A DNA stretch of 64,000 nucleotides from Lentibacillus persicus (GTDB lineage: Bacteria; Bacillota; Bacilli; Bacillales; Amphibacillaceae). Made by a program: the position numbers and the translations under genes. The notes under the pieces are model-generated. The model was given only the letters and a program-made list of their open reading frames with translations. It made no database searches and was not told the origin of the DNA. The stretch spans positions 360,945 through 424,944 of the forward strand of contig NZ_FOMR01000001.1 in NCBI RefSeq assembly GCF_900112705.1, given 5' to 3'. Positions 8,666 through 17,868 of this stretch are shown here, piece after piece; position 1 is the first letter of the stretch; each line of letters begins with the position of its first letter.

Positions 8666-8968
8666 TTGGGCGATTTCATGCACGATCACCCTGTAACACC
8701 CAGGACTGACACCGAAAAACAGGCGCTCGAGAATCGTCTGAAACGGATCGAAGGCCAGGTTCGGGGTATTCAAAAAATGGTTGAAGAAGATCGTTACTGT
8801 GTCGATATACTCGTTCAAATCAGTGCTATTAATGCCGCGTTGAAGAAAGTAGGCTTTTCAATCGGTGAGCGGCATATGAAGCATTGTGTCAGTGATGCTG
8901 TTCAAAGCGGCAATGGTGACGAGGCAATCGAAGAACTGATGGAGATTATGAAGCAATTCTCCAAATAG
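8666..8968 (+). CDS. csoR: CsoR copper-sensing repressor
   Basis: A 100-residue all-helical protein. It has the family core NRLKRIEGQVRGIQKMVEED and the complete copper site C45 (DRYCVDILVQ), H70 and C74 (HMKHC), with the same residue numbers as Bacillus subtilis CsoR if translation starts at TTG 8666. GGAG lies nine bases before that codon; ATG 8678 is an alternative. CsoR is a tetrameric repressor that leaves DNA on binding Cu(I). It heads an operon with copA 12 bases downstream and is preceded by its own operator. Confidence 0.93.
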   Translation: MGDFMHDHPVTPRTDTEKQALENRLKRIEGQVRGIQKMVEEDRYCVDILVQISAINAALKKVGFSIGERHMKHCVSDAVQSGNGDEAIEELMEIMKQFSK

Positions 8969-8980
8969 GGGGGATAAAGA

Positions 8981-11365
8981 ATGCGTGAAACTGAACATGC
9001 AACACTGGGTGTGACAGGGATGACGTGTGCGGCCTGCTCGAACCGGGTTGAGAAAGTGTTAAACAAAATGGATGGCGTCGAAGCAAAAGTCAATTTGACG
9101 ACTGAAAAAGCGTCGGTTGATTATGACCCTTCATCCGCCAGTGTTGATGATATAACAGCTAAAATCGAAAAGCTAGGTTATGGCGTGGAAACGGAAAAAG
9201 CTGAATTTGATGTTTACGGGATGACGTGCGCAGCCTGCTCGAGCCGGATTGAAAAGGTGCTAAATAAACAGACCGGCGTTAAACAGGCAACCGTTAACCT
9301 TGCAACCGAAAGTGCCGCGGTTGAATACAATCCCGGGCTGATGGAAACCGATGCTATTATCGGCAAAATCAAAAATCTTGGCTATGACGCTGCCGTGAAA
9401 GCTGACCAAGAGGATAAGCAGACACAGAAAGAAAAACAAATCCGGAAAATGAAATGGAAGCTGGTTATTTCGGCCGTGCTGTCAGCACCATTATTGCTTA
9501 CGATGCTTGTGCACTTATTCGGCATGAATGTACCGAATATCCTGTTGAATCCATGGTTTCAATTCGCGCTTGCAACCCCGGTGCAATTCATTATTGGCTG
9601 GCAGTTTTATGAAGGTGCTTATAAAAATTTAAAAAACGGCGGGGCCAATATGGATGTGCTTGTAGCATTGGGTACAAGTGCAGCCTATTTTTACAGTTTA
9701 TATGAAGCGATAAAGACGATAGGCAATCCGGAATATATGCCGCATCTGTATTTTGAAACGAGTGCGATTTTAATCACCCTCATTTTATTCGGTAAATATT
9801 TGGAGACGAATGCGAAAAGCAAAACAACCGTTGCTTTATCGAAACTTCTGGGCCTTCAGGCAAAACAGGCGCGTATTGTCCGAAACGGTGACGAAACAAT
9901 GGTGTCTGTGGAAGATGTGGCGGTTGGTGATCGTCTGATCGTTAAACCGGGTGAAAAGTTTCCGGTTGACGGTCTGGTTGTTAAAGGCAAGACATCAGTT
10001 GATGAGTCAATGATTACCGGTGAATCAATCCCGGTTGAAAAAGATGCGCAATCAAATGTCATTGGGTCAACCATCAATAAAAACGGCACCATTGAAATGG
10101 AAGCCACGAAGGTCGGAAAAGATACGGCACTTGCTTCGATCGTTAAAGTTGTGGAAGATGCACAAGGGTCCAAGGCACCGATTCAGCGGCTCGCGGACGT
10201 TATTTCGGGCTATTTTGTTCCGATTGTCGTCGGCATTGCCGTTCTGACGTTTATCATCTGGATCTCATTTGTGCAGCCCGGCGCATTTGAACCGGCTTTG
10301 GTCGCGGCAATCGCCGTTCTTGTTATAGCCTGCCCGTGTGCGCTGGGACTTGCGACACCGACGTCCATTATGGTGGGCACAGGAAAATCCGCAGAATCGG
10401 GCATTTTATTTAAAGGCGGTGAGTACCTCGAACGCACGCATCAATTAAATGCGATCGTTCTGGATAAAACAGGCACGATAACGAAAGGCAAGCCGGAAGT
10501 GACGGATTTTACCGGTGATAATGAAACATTGATGCTTTTGGCCAGTGCGGAAAAAGGTTCTGAACATCCGCTGGCTGAAACCATTGTTGCCTATGCTATT
10601 GAACATGATATCCCGTTAACCGATGCTGAGTCATTTGAAGCAATACCGGGCAAGGGTATCAAAGCGACTGTCCAGGGCAATCAAATACTTGTCGGCACAC
10701 GAAAACTCATGCAAGAAAATAGCATTACCTTCAGTAGTAGAGAAAAAACACTTGCCGGTTATGAAAGTGACGGTAAAACGGCTATGCTGATTGCCGTCAA
10801 TGGCCAGTTCAGTGGCATCGTAGCCGTGGCTGATACAATTAAGGATACGGCCAACGAAGCAATCAGTCAGCTGCATGAACAGGGACTGGAGATGATTATG
10901 CTGACAGGCGATAATGCACGAACTGCGCAGGCTATTGCGAAACAAGTCGGTATTGACCACGTTATCGCACACGTTTTACCTGAAGAAAAAGCGGATAAAG
11001 TAAAAGAGATACAGCTTCAGGGCAAAAAGGTCGCGATGGTGGGGGACGGTATCAATGACGCACCGGCACTCGCGGTTGCAGACATCGGCATTGCCATTGG
11101 AACAGGCACCGAGGTAGCGATTGAAGCAGCAGATGTGACAATCCTCGGGGGTGAGTTGCTGTTATTGCCGAAAGCGATTGCTATCAGTCAAGCAACCATC
11201 AAAAATATCCGGCAGAATCTGTTCTGGGCGTTTGCCTATAACAGTGCCGGCATTCCAATCGCTGCTGCCGGACTTCTGGCTCCATGGATTGCCGGCGGCG
11301 CCATGGCACTAAGCTCTGTAAGTGTCGTATCCAACTCACTCCGTTTGAAGCGTGTTAAACTATAG
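8981..11365 (+). CDS. copA: CopA copper-exporting P1B-ATPase
   Basis: A 794-residue ATPase with two N-terminal heavy-metal-associated domains ([10 protein letters not shown] near residue 13 and [10 protein letters not shown] near residue 80). The core has [10 protein letters not shown], the CPC membrane motif ([13 protein letters not shown]), the phosphorylation site [16 protein letters not shown] and [13 protein letters not shown]-type CopA pumps Cu(I) out of the cytoplasm and receives copper from CopZ, encoded next. The site GGGGGG precedes ATG 8981. Its length and domain order match B. subtilis CopA. Confidence 0.96.
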   Translation: MRETEHATLGVTGMTCAACSNRVEKVLNKMDGVEAKVNLTTEKASVDYDPSSASVDDITAKIEKLGYGVETEKAEFDVYGMTCAACSSRIEKVLNKQTGVKQATVNLATESAAVEYNPGLMETDAIIGKIKNLGYDAAVKADQEDKQTQKEKQIRKMKWKLVISAVLSAPLLLTMLVHLFGMNVPNILLNPWFQFALATPVQFIIGWQFYEGAYKNLKNGGANMDVLVALGTSAAYFYSLYEAIKTIGNPEYMPHLYFETSAILITLILFGKYLETNAKSKTTVALSKLLGLQAKQARIVRNGDETMVSVEDVAVGDRLIVKPGEKFPVDGLVVKGKTSVDESMITGESIPVEKDAQSNVIGSTINKNGTIEMEATKVGKDTALASIVKVVEDAQGSKAPIQRLADVISGYFVPIVVGIAVLTFIIWISFVQPGAFEPALVAAIAVLVIACPCALGLATPTSIMVGTGKSAESGILFKGGEYLERTHQLNAIVLDKTGTITKGKPEVTDFTGDNETLMLLASAEKGSEHPLAETIVAYAIEHDIPLTDAESFEAIPGKGIKATVQGNQILVGTRKLMQENSITFSSREKTLAGYESDGKTAMLIAVNGQFSGIVAVADTIKDTANEAISQLHEQGLEMIMLTGDNARTAQAIAKQVGIDHVIAHVLPEEKADKVKEIQLQGKKVAMVGDGINDAPALAVADIGIAIGTGTEVAIEAADVTILGGELLLLPKAIAISQATIKNIRQNLFWAFAYNSAGIPIAAAGLLAPWIAGGAMALSSVSVVSNSLRLKRVKL

Positions 11366-11451
11366 GTTAGAAATGTGCTGCTGTAGAGCAATTTCATCCA
11401 CAGAGGCAGCCAGCTTTTAAACTAAAATTTTACAAAAGGGGAGATATTATC

Positions 11452-11658
11452 ATGGAAACAACCTTGAATGTACGCGGCATGACATGCGGTCATTGTGAAA
11501 GTGCGGTCAAAGGAGCACTGGAAGATGTAGAAGGTGTACAAGGTGTTGAAGTAAGTCTCGATGCCGGGACAGTCAACGTTATCTATGACGAGACAACCGC
11601 TAATATCGAATCAATGCGCGAGGCAGTTGAAGAGCAAGGCTATGACGTTGTCGTCTAA
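11452..11658 (+). CDS. copZ: CopZ copper chaperone
   Basis: A 68-residue single heavy-metal-associated domain with the Cu(I) site GMTCGHC near residue 9 and the beta-alpha-beta-beta-alpha-beta pattern of CopZ. It shuttles Cu(I) to the N-terminal domains of CopA and can pass copper to CsoR. GGGGAG precedes ATG 11452. The order csoR-copA-copZ differs from B. subtilis, where copZ precedes copA. A strong terminator follows. Confidence 0.95.
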   Translation: METTLNVRGMTCGHCESAVKGALEDVEGVQGVEVSLDAGTVNVIYDETTANIESMREAVEEQGYDVVV

Positions 11659-11679
11659 TCAGACGCGATCGTAAAGCTG

Positions 11680-11714
11680 ACCGGTTCCCATCTATTTGGG
11701 AGCCGGTTTTTTTT
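11680..11714 (+). terminator. Terminator of the csoR-copA-copZ operon
   Basis: ACCGGTTCCCA pairs with TGGGAGCCGGT (one T-G pair) around a six-base loop, followed by eight T residues. Confidence 0.9.
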
Positions 11715-11854
11715 ATGTCATTGACTTTCCATGAATAATTAATAAGCCATATTGAGAAAATACGAAGAGTCATGTCGATGCGCCTGACTAAAGGGTCAAT
11801 AAATGTAAGACACTATGCTACTTAACACCTGTGATGATGAAAGGAGCGGGATTT

Positions 11855-12922
11855 ATGGCGTCAAATAACTGGGGGTCGGAAAATGACAAGAAGTTTGGGA
11901 AACAGATTTCGGAACATCAGCAGAATCTAAAACTTAACTCAGCTGAATTAAGTGACTTGTGGTCAAATTACATTGGAGATTCTATGTTTATCTGTATATT
12001 CGAGCATTTTCTTGAGCACGTGGAAGATGACGAAATAAAAGATCTGTTGTTATTTAATGATGGTATCTCAAAAAGGCATGTTAACACGATTTCAGCTATG
12101 TTTGTTGAAGAAGGAATTCCCGTCCCTACTGCGTTTGGAACTTCAGATATTTATAAAAATACGCCGCGCCTGTTTGACGACACATTTATGTTATTTTATA
12201 TCCAGCAAATGGCAATTGGTGCGTTTGGGCAGTATTCAAGAGCCTTATCGAGCTCAATTCGTCAGGATGTGCTGGACTTTTATCGTCAAGGTATCCAGGA
12301 ATTGAACGAAGTATTCGAAAGGTCAACACACCTGCTTCTTGATAAGGGTTTTATCATGAAACAACCGAGAATTCCATATCCAACCCACGTAGAGTTTATT
12401 GATAAAAAATCGTTTAACAATTTTATTACTGGAAAAAGCCGGCCGTTGGCAGGTATTGAAATGAAATATCTAAATTTAAATATTGCAACAAATGTGCTTG
12501 GAAAAGCTATCATGATGGCGTTTGCTCAAACAGCTTCTTCACAAAAACTGAGAAATTACTTTAAAAACGGGTGGGAACTTTCGGATAAACAGATAAAACA
12601 GTACAGGGCACTGCTGGAGAGTAATAATATACCGGCACCGATGACAATGGATCCGTATATAACAGATTCAAAAGTCCCTGTGTTCAGTGACAAACTAATG
12701 ACGTATCATGTGCTCCTCGCAAATCAATTAGGCGTTGAAAATCTCGGAATAGCAATGTCGCGGACAATTCGACACGATATCTCTGCAAAATACGCCAAAT
12801 TTATCGGTGAAGCCGGATTATTTACGAGTAAAGCACTCGACATGATGGTTCAGAACGGATGGCTTGAACAACCCCCATTGGCATTCGATCGAAATAACGC
12901 CGTCAAAAACCCGGAACAGTAA
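11855..12922 (+). CDS. DUF3231 family protein
   Basis: A 355-residue, mostly helical protein built of two similar halves, each a four-helix bundle of roughly 170 residues (compare LWSNYIGDSMFICIFEHFLE with the second half around YHVLLANQLGVENLG). This is the DUF3231 layout, common in Bacillaceae and ferritin-like in predicted fold; no function is established. ATG 11855 follows AAAGGAG; ATGs upstream are out of register with that site. It is followed 73 bases later by a large catalase, which may suggest stress response, but that is inference. Confidence 0.75.
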   Translation: MASNNWGSENDKKFGKQISEHQQNLKLNSAELSDLWSNYIGDSMFICIFEHFLEHVEDDEIKDLLLFNDGISKRHVNTISAMFVEEGIPVPTAFGTSDIYKNTPRLFDDTFMLFYIQQMAIGAFGQYSRALSSSIRQDVLDFYRQGIQELNEVFERSTHLLLDKGFIMKQPRIPYPTHVEFIDKKSFNNFITGKSRPLAGIEMKYLNLNIATNVLGKAIMMAFAQTASSQKLRNYFKNGWELSDKQIKQYRALLESNNIPAPMTMDPYITDSKVPVFSDKLMTYHVLLANQLGVENLGIAMSRTIRHDISAKYAKFIGEAGLFTSKALDMMVQNGWLEQPPLAFDRNNAVKNPEQ

Positions 12923-12995
12923 TCTTGACTTTATCTTATCAGTCTTGAAATGAACAAATTAATTTTTGGGTGCCAAAAAACGAGGAGGTATATTT

Positions 12996-15137
12996 ATGGC
13001 GAAAAATAATGAAAATGATTCGGCCAATCAGCCTAATCAGCAAAACAAAAAAAGTGAACAGCTTGACCAGTATCGGAAGGATCACAAAAACGCCAAACTT
13101 ACAACAAACCAGGGGATGAAAGTTTCGGACACAGCCGATTCGCTTAAAGCTGGTGAACGCGGGCCCACCTTGATGGAAGACTTTCATTTCAGAGAAAAGG
13201 TGATGCACTTTGATCATGAACGTATTCCCGAGCGCGTTGTGCATGCGAGGGGATTCGGGGTGCATGGTGAATTTCAAGTCTATCAGCCGATGACCGAACT
13301 GACGAGCGCGAAGTTTTTGCAGGATCCGTCGGTTAAAACACCTGTATTTGTCCGTTTTTCAACGGTTGTTGGGCAACGTGGTTCAGCGGATACAGTAAGA
13401 GATGTGCGCGGTTTTGCAACGAAATTTTATACCGAGGATGGCAATTACGATCTCGTAGCCAATAACATCCCAATATTTTTTATACAGGACGCGATAAAGT
13501 TTCCTGACCTTGTACATGCGATTAAACCTGAGCCGCATAATGAAATACCCCAGGCGACTGCAGCACATGATACATTCTGGGATTTTGTTGTGAGCAACCC
13601 GGAAAATGCCCACATGGTCATGTGGCTGATGTCTGACAGGGCAATACCGCGGAGCTTTCGCATGATGGAAGGATTCGGCGTTAATACGTTCAGATTTGTC
13701 AATGCCGAGGGAAAGGGACGGTTCGTGAAATTTCATTGGAAACCGCTTCTTGGCACACATTCACTGGTTTGGGATGAAGCACAAAAATTGAATGGAGCAG
13801 ATCCCGATTTTCACCGCCGTGACTTGTGGGACGCTATAAATCAAGGCGATTATCCCGAATTTGAATTGGGCGTGCAAATTTTGGAGGAAGAAGATGAATT
13901 TGCATTTGATTTTGACATCCTCGATCCTACAAAGTTCTGGCCGGAAGAACAGGTGCCTGTCCAAATCATCGGTAAAATGACGCTGAACAAGAATCAGGAT
14001 AATTTTTTCGCGGAAACCGAACAGGTGGCATTCCATCCCGGTCATCTCGTACCGGGAATTGATTTCAGCAACGACCCGCTGCTGCAGGGACGGCTGTTTT
14101 CCTATCTCGATACCCAGCTGCTTCGTCTGGGCGGACCGAACTTTCACGAGATACCGATCAACCGGTCTGTTGCGCCTGTTAAAAATAATCAGCGGGAAGG
14201 TTTTCACCGGATGGCTATCGATAAGGGGGCAGTCGCTTACTCAGCCAACTCATTGAGGGCAAATTCACCTGAGCCGGACCTTGAACAAGGCTTTAAACAT
14301 CACGCTGAAAAAGTGGAAGGGCGGAAAACGCGTAAACGCAGTGAGAGTTTTGAAGATCATTATCGGCAGGCAACCCTTTTCTGGAATAGCATGTCGCTTC
14401 CTGAAAAAAGCCATATTATTAAAGCATTTCACTTTGAAGTAGGGAAGGTGAAGGATAAGACGATAAGACAACGTGTTGTGGAGATGTTTAACAACGTCGA
14501 TGGACAGCTCGCATCACAAATCGCAACAGGCATTGGTGTCAATCCACCGGAAAATCCTGGCGGCAGTGGTGAGACCGCTTCATCACCTGCTGTAAGTCAA
14601 GAAAACACAGTAAAAGTGGCGGTAACACGAAAAGCAGGGATTTTGATTGAAAACGGGTTTGATATGAATGATGTTGTTCAAATGACAACAAAATTGGACA
14701 GTGCTGGTTTAAAATACGATATCATCAGCAAAAATCAAGGTATGATCACTGCATCAGACGGGAAGCAAATTGAAGCGACTAAAAGTTACGCCATTACCAG
14801 TTCGGTCATGTATGATGCCCTTTACATTCCCGGTGGAAAGCAGTCAACTAATCAGCTGCTGACACACAAAGAAGCGAAGATGTTTGTGAATGATGCGTTT
14901 GTGCATGCTAAAACAATAGGAGCGGCCAATTCCGGCGTTGACCTGCTTATGACGTCAGACATCAAGCAAATAACGTTTGCTGATACGAATGTACCGAATA
15001 CGGTCGTGACTGATTTGGGGGTTATCTCAATACGCGAGTCAAACGATTTGAGTGCGTTTTCGCAGGAATTCATCGACAATGTTGCCCAGCATCGTCATTG
15101 GGCGCGGGAGAATCAAGATGGGAAAATGAGCGGCTGA
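12996..15137 (+). CDS. katE: Large-subunit (clade 2, HPII-like) catalase
   Basis: A 713-residue heme catalase that disproportionates hydrogen peroxide. The core carries the catalytic His in ERVVHARGFGVHGEF, the distal Asn region YDLVANNIPIFFIQD, and the proximal heme-ligand Tyr in RLFSYLDTQLLRLGGPNF. After about residue 540 a class I glutamine amidotransferase/DJ-1-like domain follows (VAVTRKAGILIENGF to the end), as in E. coli HPII and other clade 2 enzymes. ATG 12996 follows GAGGAGGT. No operator was recognised; in Bacillus such catalases are often sigma-B or sporulation controlled. Confidence 0.94.
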   Translation: MAKNNENDSANQPNQQNKKSEQLDQYRKDHKNAKLTTNQGMKVSDTADSLKAGERGPTLMEDFHFREKVMHFDHERIPERVVHARGFGVHGEFQVYQPMTELTSAKFLQDPSVKTPVFVRFSTVVGQRGSADTVRDVRGFATKFYTEDGNYDLVANNIPIFFIQDAIKFPDLVHAIKPEPHNEIPQATAAHDTFWDFVVSNPENAHMVMWLMSDRAIPRSFRMMEGFGVNTFRFVNAEGKGRFVKFHWKPLLGTHSLVWDEAQKLNGADPDFHRRDLWDAINQGDYPEFELGVQILEEEDEFAFDFDILDPTKFWPEEQVPVQIIGKMTLNKNQDNFFAETEQVAFHPGHLVPGIDFSNDPLLQGRLFSYLDTQLLRLGGPNFHEIPINRSVAPVKNNQREGFHRMAIDKGAVAYSANSLRANSPEPDLEQGFKHHAEKVEGRKTRKRSESFEDHYRQATLFWNSMSLPEKSHIIKAFHFEVGKVKDKTIRQRVVEMFNNVDGQLASQIATGIGVNPPENPGGSGETASSPAVSQENTVKVAVTRKAGILIENGFDMNDVVQMTTKLDSAGLKYDIISKNQGMITASDGKQIEATKSYAITSSVMYDALYIPGGKQSTNQLLTHKEAKMFVNDAFVHAKTIGAANSGVDLLMTSDIKQITFADTNVPNTVVTDLGVISIRESNDLSAFSQEFIDNVAQHRHWARENQDGKMSG

Positions 15138-15169
15138 TCTCATTTGATGAACTGAGTTAAAAACTAACT

Positions 15170-15230
15170 AACGTTTGATGCGGCTTGAGGAAGTATGGTT
15201 TATCCAGGCACCTGAGCCGCTTCGAACGTT
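15170..15230. terminator. Large imperfect hairpin after katE
   Basis: AACGTT (15170-15175) and GCGGCT (15180-15185) pair with AGCCGC (15215-15220) and AACGTT (15225-15230), leaving a 29-base loop. No T tract follows, so it may be a weak terminator or an RNA-stabilising 3' structure. Confidence 0.45.
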
Positions 15231-15324
15231 TGAAAATAGGCGGGCCACATTCAGAATATAGTAAATCGGTCTTTTTCTCTATAAAGCCCTCTGAAGCTAT
15301 CTTAAAATTTTAGGGGAATGAAAA

Positions 15325-15825
15325 ATGCATATACTTATTGCTTTGTCGGTCACTTTAGCTGCCTGGCGATGGGCAGATTGGGCACGTTTCGAAACGTTTC
15401 ATCCAACGATCCTCTATATTGTGTCCATGGACTTATTATATTATTTTTTTACATATGATTATCAGCTTTGGATATTCCGTTCAAATTTAGGTGTTCCTGA
15501 AGAGGTGGTTGATCTCTTGCACACATTTATCGTTCTCCCGGGTGCAACAATGATTTTTCTGTCCAAATTTCCTGCTGAACGCATTTCTGCAATTTTCTAT
15601 ACAGCCAAATGGGTGTTTGTTTTCTTCAGTATTGAGTGGGTGTTCCATCTTTTTAATTTAATTCAATATGACAACGGCTGGTCACTCGTATGGTCTGCAA
15701 TTTTTTTAATCGTGATGTTCCCCATGCTCATACTGCATTGCAAGCGCCCGCTGATTGCTTATGGGCTGTCGGTGGTTGTTATTGCATTATTACTTATCAT
15801 CTTTAATGTGCCCTGGCTTTATTAA
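15325..15825 (+). CDS. CBO0543-like small membrane protein, first of a pair
   Basis: A 166-residue protein with about five transmembrane helices and many aromatic residues. Segments such as RWADWARFETFHPTILYI, WIFRSNLGVP and LIQYDNGWSLVWS resemble the CBO0543 family of clostridial and bacillary membrane proteins, whose function is unknown. ATG 15325 follows AGGGGAATG. The next gene, 29 bases downstream, encodes a protein of the same size and layout, so the two probably form a duplicated pair. Confidence 0.6.
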   Translation: MHILIALSVTLAAWRWADWARFETFHPTILYIVSMDLLYYFFTYDYQLWIFRSNLGVPEEVVDLLHTFIVLPGATMIFLSKFPAERISAIFYTAKWVFVFFSIEWVFHLFNLIQYDNGWSLVWSAIFLIVMFPMLILHCKRPLIAYGLSVVVIALLLIIFNVPWLY

Positions 15826-15854
15826 AGTAATCAATTGTTACGGGAGCTGTTAAA

Positions 15855-16328
15855 ATGGAGATATTTTTACTCTGGCTCTTTCTCATTTCAGGCCTGGTTC
15901 TAACAGGCATATTATTAACAAAACGACCACTCATACAGTGGCTGTTATGCTTTTTCATCGCAGCATATTTTGCCAGCTTTCTGGGTGACTTGGTGGCTAA
16001 AGCGGGGATGCTTACCTATCCGGTTAAATTATTCCCTCAGCTTCAGTCAAGTGTGCTTTATGAATATTTGCTGCTGCCGCTAATTTGTGTAAGGCATGTC
16101 CAGATAACGTACCAATCGTCCTTTCTTAAATGGTGTTTGTATGCTTTTTTTTACAGTGGCGTAGTGACAATTGTTGAAGTGTTGTTGGAAAAATATACTG
16201 CGCTTGTTCATTTCATCAACTGGAACTGGTTGTATTCGCTAATAAGTGTGATGTTTTTTATAGTGGGTATCCGTTTGTTGATGTGGTTAATAAATACAGC
16301 TCGAAAAAATAGTAATTCTCCGGGCTGA
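15855..16328 (+). CDS. CBO0543-like small membrane protein, second of a pair
   Basis: A 157-residue protein with about five transmembrane helices. It resembles its neighbour in size, helix spacing and the terminal INWNWLYSLISVMFF segment, and fits the same CBO0543-type family of unknown function. The start ATG follows GGGAG. It ends in a short basic tail (RKNSNSPG) and is followed by a terminator. Confidence 0.55.
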   Translation: MEIFLLWLFLISGLVLTGILLTKRPLIQWLLCFFIAAYFASFLGDLVAKAGMLTYPVKLFPQLQSSVLYEYLLLPLICVRHVQITYQSSFLKWCLYAFFYSGVVTIVEVLLEKYTALVHFINWNWLYSLISVMFFIVGIRLLMWLINTARKNSNSPG

Positions 16329-16342
16329 TTAAAGATTCACGG

Positions 16343-16380
16343 AATCCCGGAGATGTACTAATAATGCCGGGATTTTTCTT
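16343..16380 (+). terminator. Terminator after the membrane-protein pair
   Basis: AATCCCGG (16343-16350) pairs with CCGGGATT (16367-16374), followed by TTTCTT. A competing stem, CTCCGGG with CCCGGAG, overlaps its left arm. Confidence 0.65.
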
Positions 16381-16520
16381 ATGATAATTCAAGGGCCGTT
16401 CGGACCTATTTCAGCCTTCACAATGAGCGATGCGAGGCTTAGAATTTCTCTATACTATTTCATGAAGAAATGGTAGAATAATATTCCAATAGGCAATTGA
16501 GTTTTAGAAAGGACTGCTAC

Positions 16521-17696
16521 ATGAAAAACTTACGTCATGAAGCTCTGCTATATGAAGAGAAACGTGCAACCATATGGTTTTTATGGTTGTTTTACATAAT
16601 CTTTTTCGTCTATGATATTACTTACTATTACATATTGCCCGCAACGCCGTGGAGCATTAATACGCCTGCGCCTAATACAGGTCTTAATATAATATTTTAT
16701 ATAATCATACTTAGTGTGTTACCAATTTCAGTTCATTTTATGAAAAGACAACGACCTGAGCTGGTTAAATACATCCTTTTTATTACCTATACCTTGATGA
16801 ATATATTCAATGATTTATGGCTGTATTGGGGTGACGGAACGCCGTACGCCAGTGGCAACATTGCCGAGATTGTAATTGTCTTATTTTCGCCGCTATTTAT
16901 TAATAAACGTTTTTTTTATACTGTGTTTATTGGAACTGTTCTAAAATTTGCTGTAATTGGTTTGGTGCTGCAGGATGCGATTGTTATTTTTCCAATGCTT
17001 ATGGTCATTGTGACCGCTATGATCGCTTTCTTCCTTCTGTACCGTTTCTTGAATTATGTTGGTGCTTTAAAAGATTCCTATCGAAAACAATTGGAAGGCA
17101 TTGTTAAAGGTGTTATCGCCACATTAGAATTAAAAGATCCATATACACGCGGACACAGCGAACGCGTAGCTAATTACGCGCTGATTATGGTCAAGGCAAC
17201 AGGGCAATTTAACGCCGACCAGTTAACACCGATCTATTATGCGTGCTTGCTGCATGATATAGGCAAAATCTATATTTCTGATACGATTTTAAGCAAGCAC
17301 GGTACATTAACTGAAAAGGAATTTGAGATTATAAAGGAACATCCCGAGATTGGTGCAAAGGCTGTTCAGGATGTGGAAGGCATCTCCGATTATATTGATA
17401 TCATTCTTTACCATCATGAACGCTGGGATGGCAAGGGGTATCCGGAAGGGTTAAAGGGAGAGGAAACACCACTATTAGCGCGTATTACAGCTATTGCGGA
17501 TGCGTTTGACGCCATGACCTCATCAAGGTCATACCGGAAAGCACTGTCTTTTGAAGAAGCGTACGAGCGCATCATTGCCGAAAAAGGTACGCAATTTGAC
17601 CCTCAATTAGTTGACATATTTACGAAAATCTTCCCTGAACTGGAACGCTATTCCCGCGATCGTAATAATGGAGGAATCAAGCAATCCCTTTATTGA
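16521..17696 (+). CDS. Membrane-anchored HD-GYP domain protein
   Basis: A 391-residue protein. The first roughly 185 residues hold about six transmembrane helices with no recognised ligand domain; the rest is an HD-GYP domain with HSERVANYALIM, H245D246 in LLHDIGKIYI, HPEIGAK, and HHERWDGKGYPEGLKGEE near residue 298. Domains with this full metal-ligand set usually hydrolyse cyclic di-GMP. ATG 16521 follows AGAAAGG and fits better than the TTG at 16497. It is 14 bases upstream of an unannotated 21-codon peptide gene and appears to be the first gene of that operon, so it may sense or control the peptide system. The link is inferred from position only. Confidence 0.88.
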   Translation: MKNLRHEALLYEEKRATIWFLWLFYIIFFVYDITYYYILPATPWSINTPAPNTGLNIIFYIIILSVLPISVHFMKRQRPELVKYILFITYTLMNIFNDLWLYWGDGTPYASGNIAEIVIVLFSPLFINKRFFYTVFIGTVLKFAVIGLVLQDAIVIFPMLMVIVTAMIAFFLLYRFLNYVGALKDSYRKQLEGIVKGVIATLELKDPYTRGHSERVANYALIMVKATGQFNADQLTPIYYACLLHDIGKIYISDTILSKHGTLTEKEFEIIKEHPEIGAKAVQDVEGISDYIDIILYHHERWDGKGYPEGLKGEETPLLARITAIADAFDAMTSSRSYRKALSFEEAYERIIAEKGTQFDPQLVDIFTKIFPELERYSRDRNNGGIKQSLY

Positions 17697-17710
17697 AGGG
17701 GGGTGGAAGC

Positions 17711-17776
17711 ATGAAAATCCGCAAGCTTAAAAAAATTAAAGTAACATGCTGGTGGTGCTGGTGGGCAATGAAATAA
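17711..17776 (+). CDS. Cys/Trp-rich 21-residue peptide, candidate RiPP precursor
   Basis: A 21-codon gene (ATG 17711, TAA 17774-17776) with a very strong ribosome site, AAGGGGGGTGG, eight bases upstream. The first half is basic (MKIRKLKKIK); the second contains TCWWCWW and ends AMK, so two cysteines and four tryptophans sit in six consecutive residues. A random frame would rarely combine such a site, position and composition. It lies between an HD-GYP gene and an M50 protease that starts with a PqqD-like, probably leader-binding, domain. This is the arrangement expected of a ribosomally made peptide and its processing protease. No radical SAM, lanthipeptide or transporter gene is adjacent, so any modification is unknown. 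I do not recognise the peptide family. Confidence 0.65.
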   Translation: MKIRKLKKIKVTCWWCWWAMK

Positions 17777-17798
17777 AACCTGAGCAAGTACAGCTGCA

Positions 17799-17828
17799 AG
17801 GATGCTGGGATCTAACTTCTAGCATCCT
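17799..17828 (+). promoter_or_regulatory. Intercistronic hairpin between peptide and protease genes
   Basis: AGGATGCT (17799-17806) pairs perfectly with AGCATCCT (17821-17828) over a 14-base loop, with no T tract after it. It lies between the peptide stop and the protease start. Precursor-peptide operons often carry such a structure to give more precursor than enzyme; that role is inferred. Confidence 0.6.
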
Positions 17829-17868
17829 ACTATCTACAGACGAAACGGGGTCTGACCCTTTTAATGAT

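Noticed and set aside
17746-17868. An upstream start (ATG 17746) for the M50 gene
   Set aside because: It would overlap the peptide gene in another frame, has no ribosome site and encodes an N-terminus unlike the family.
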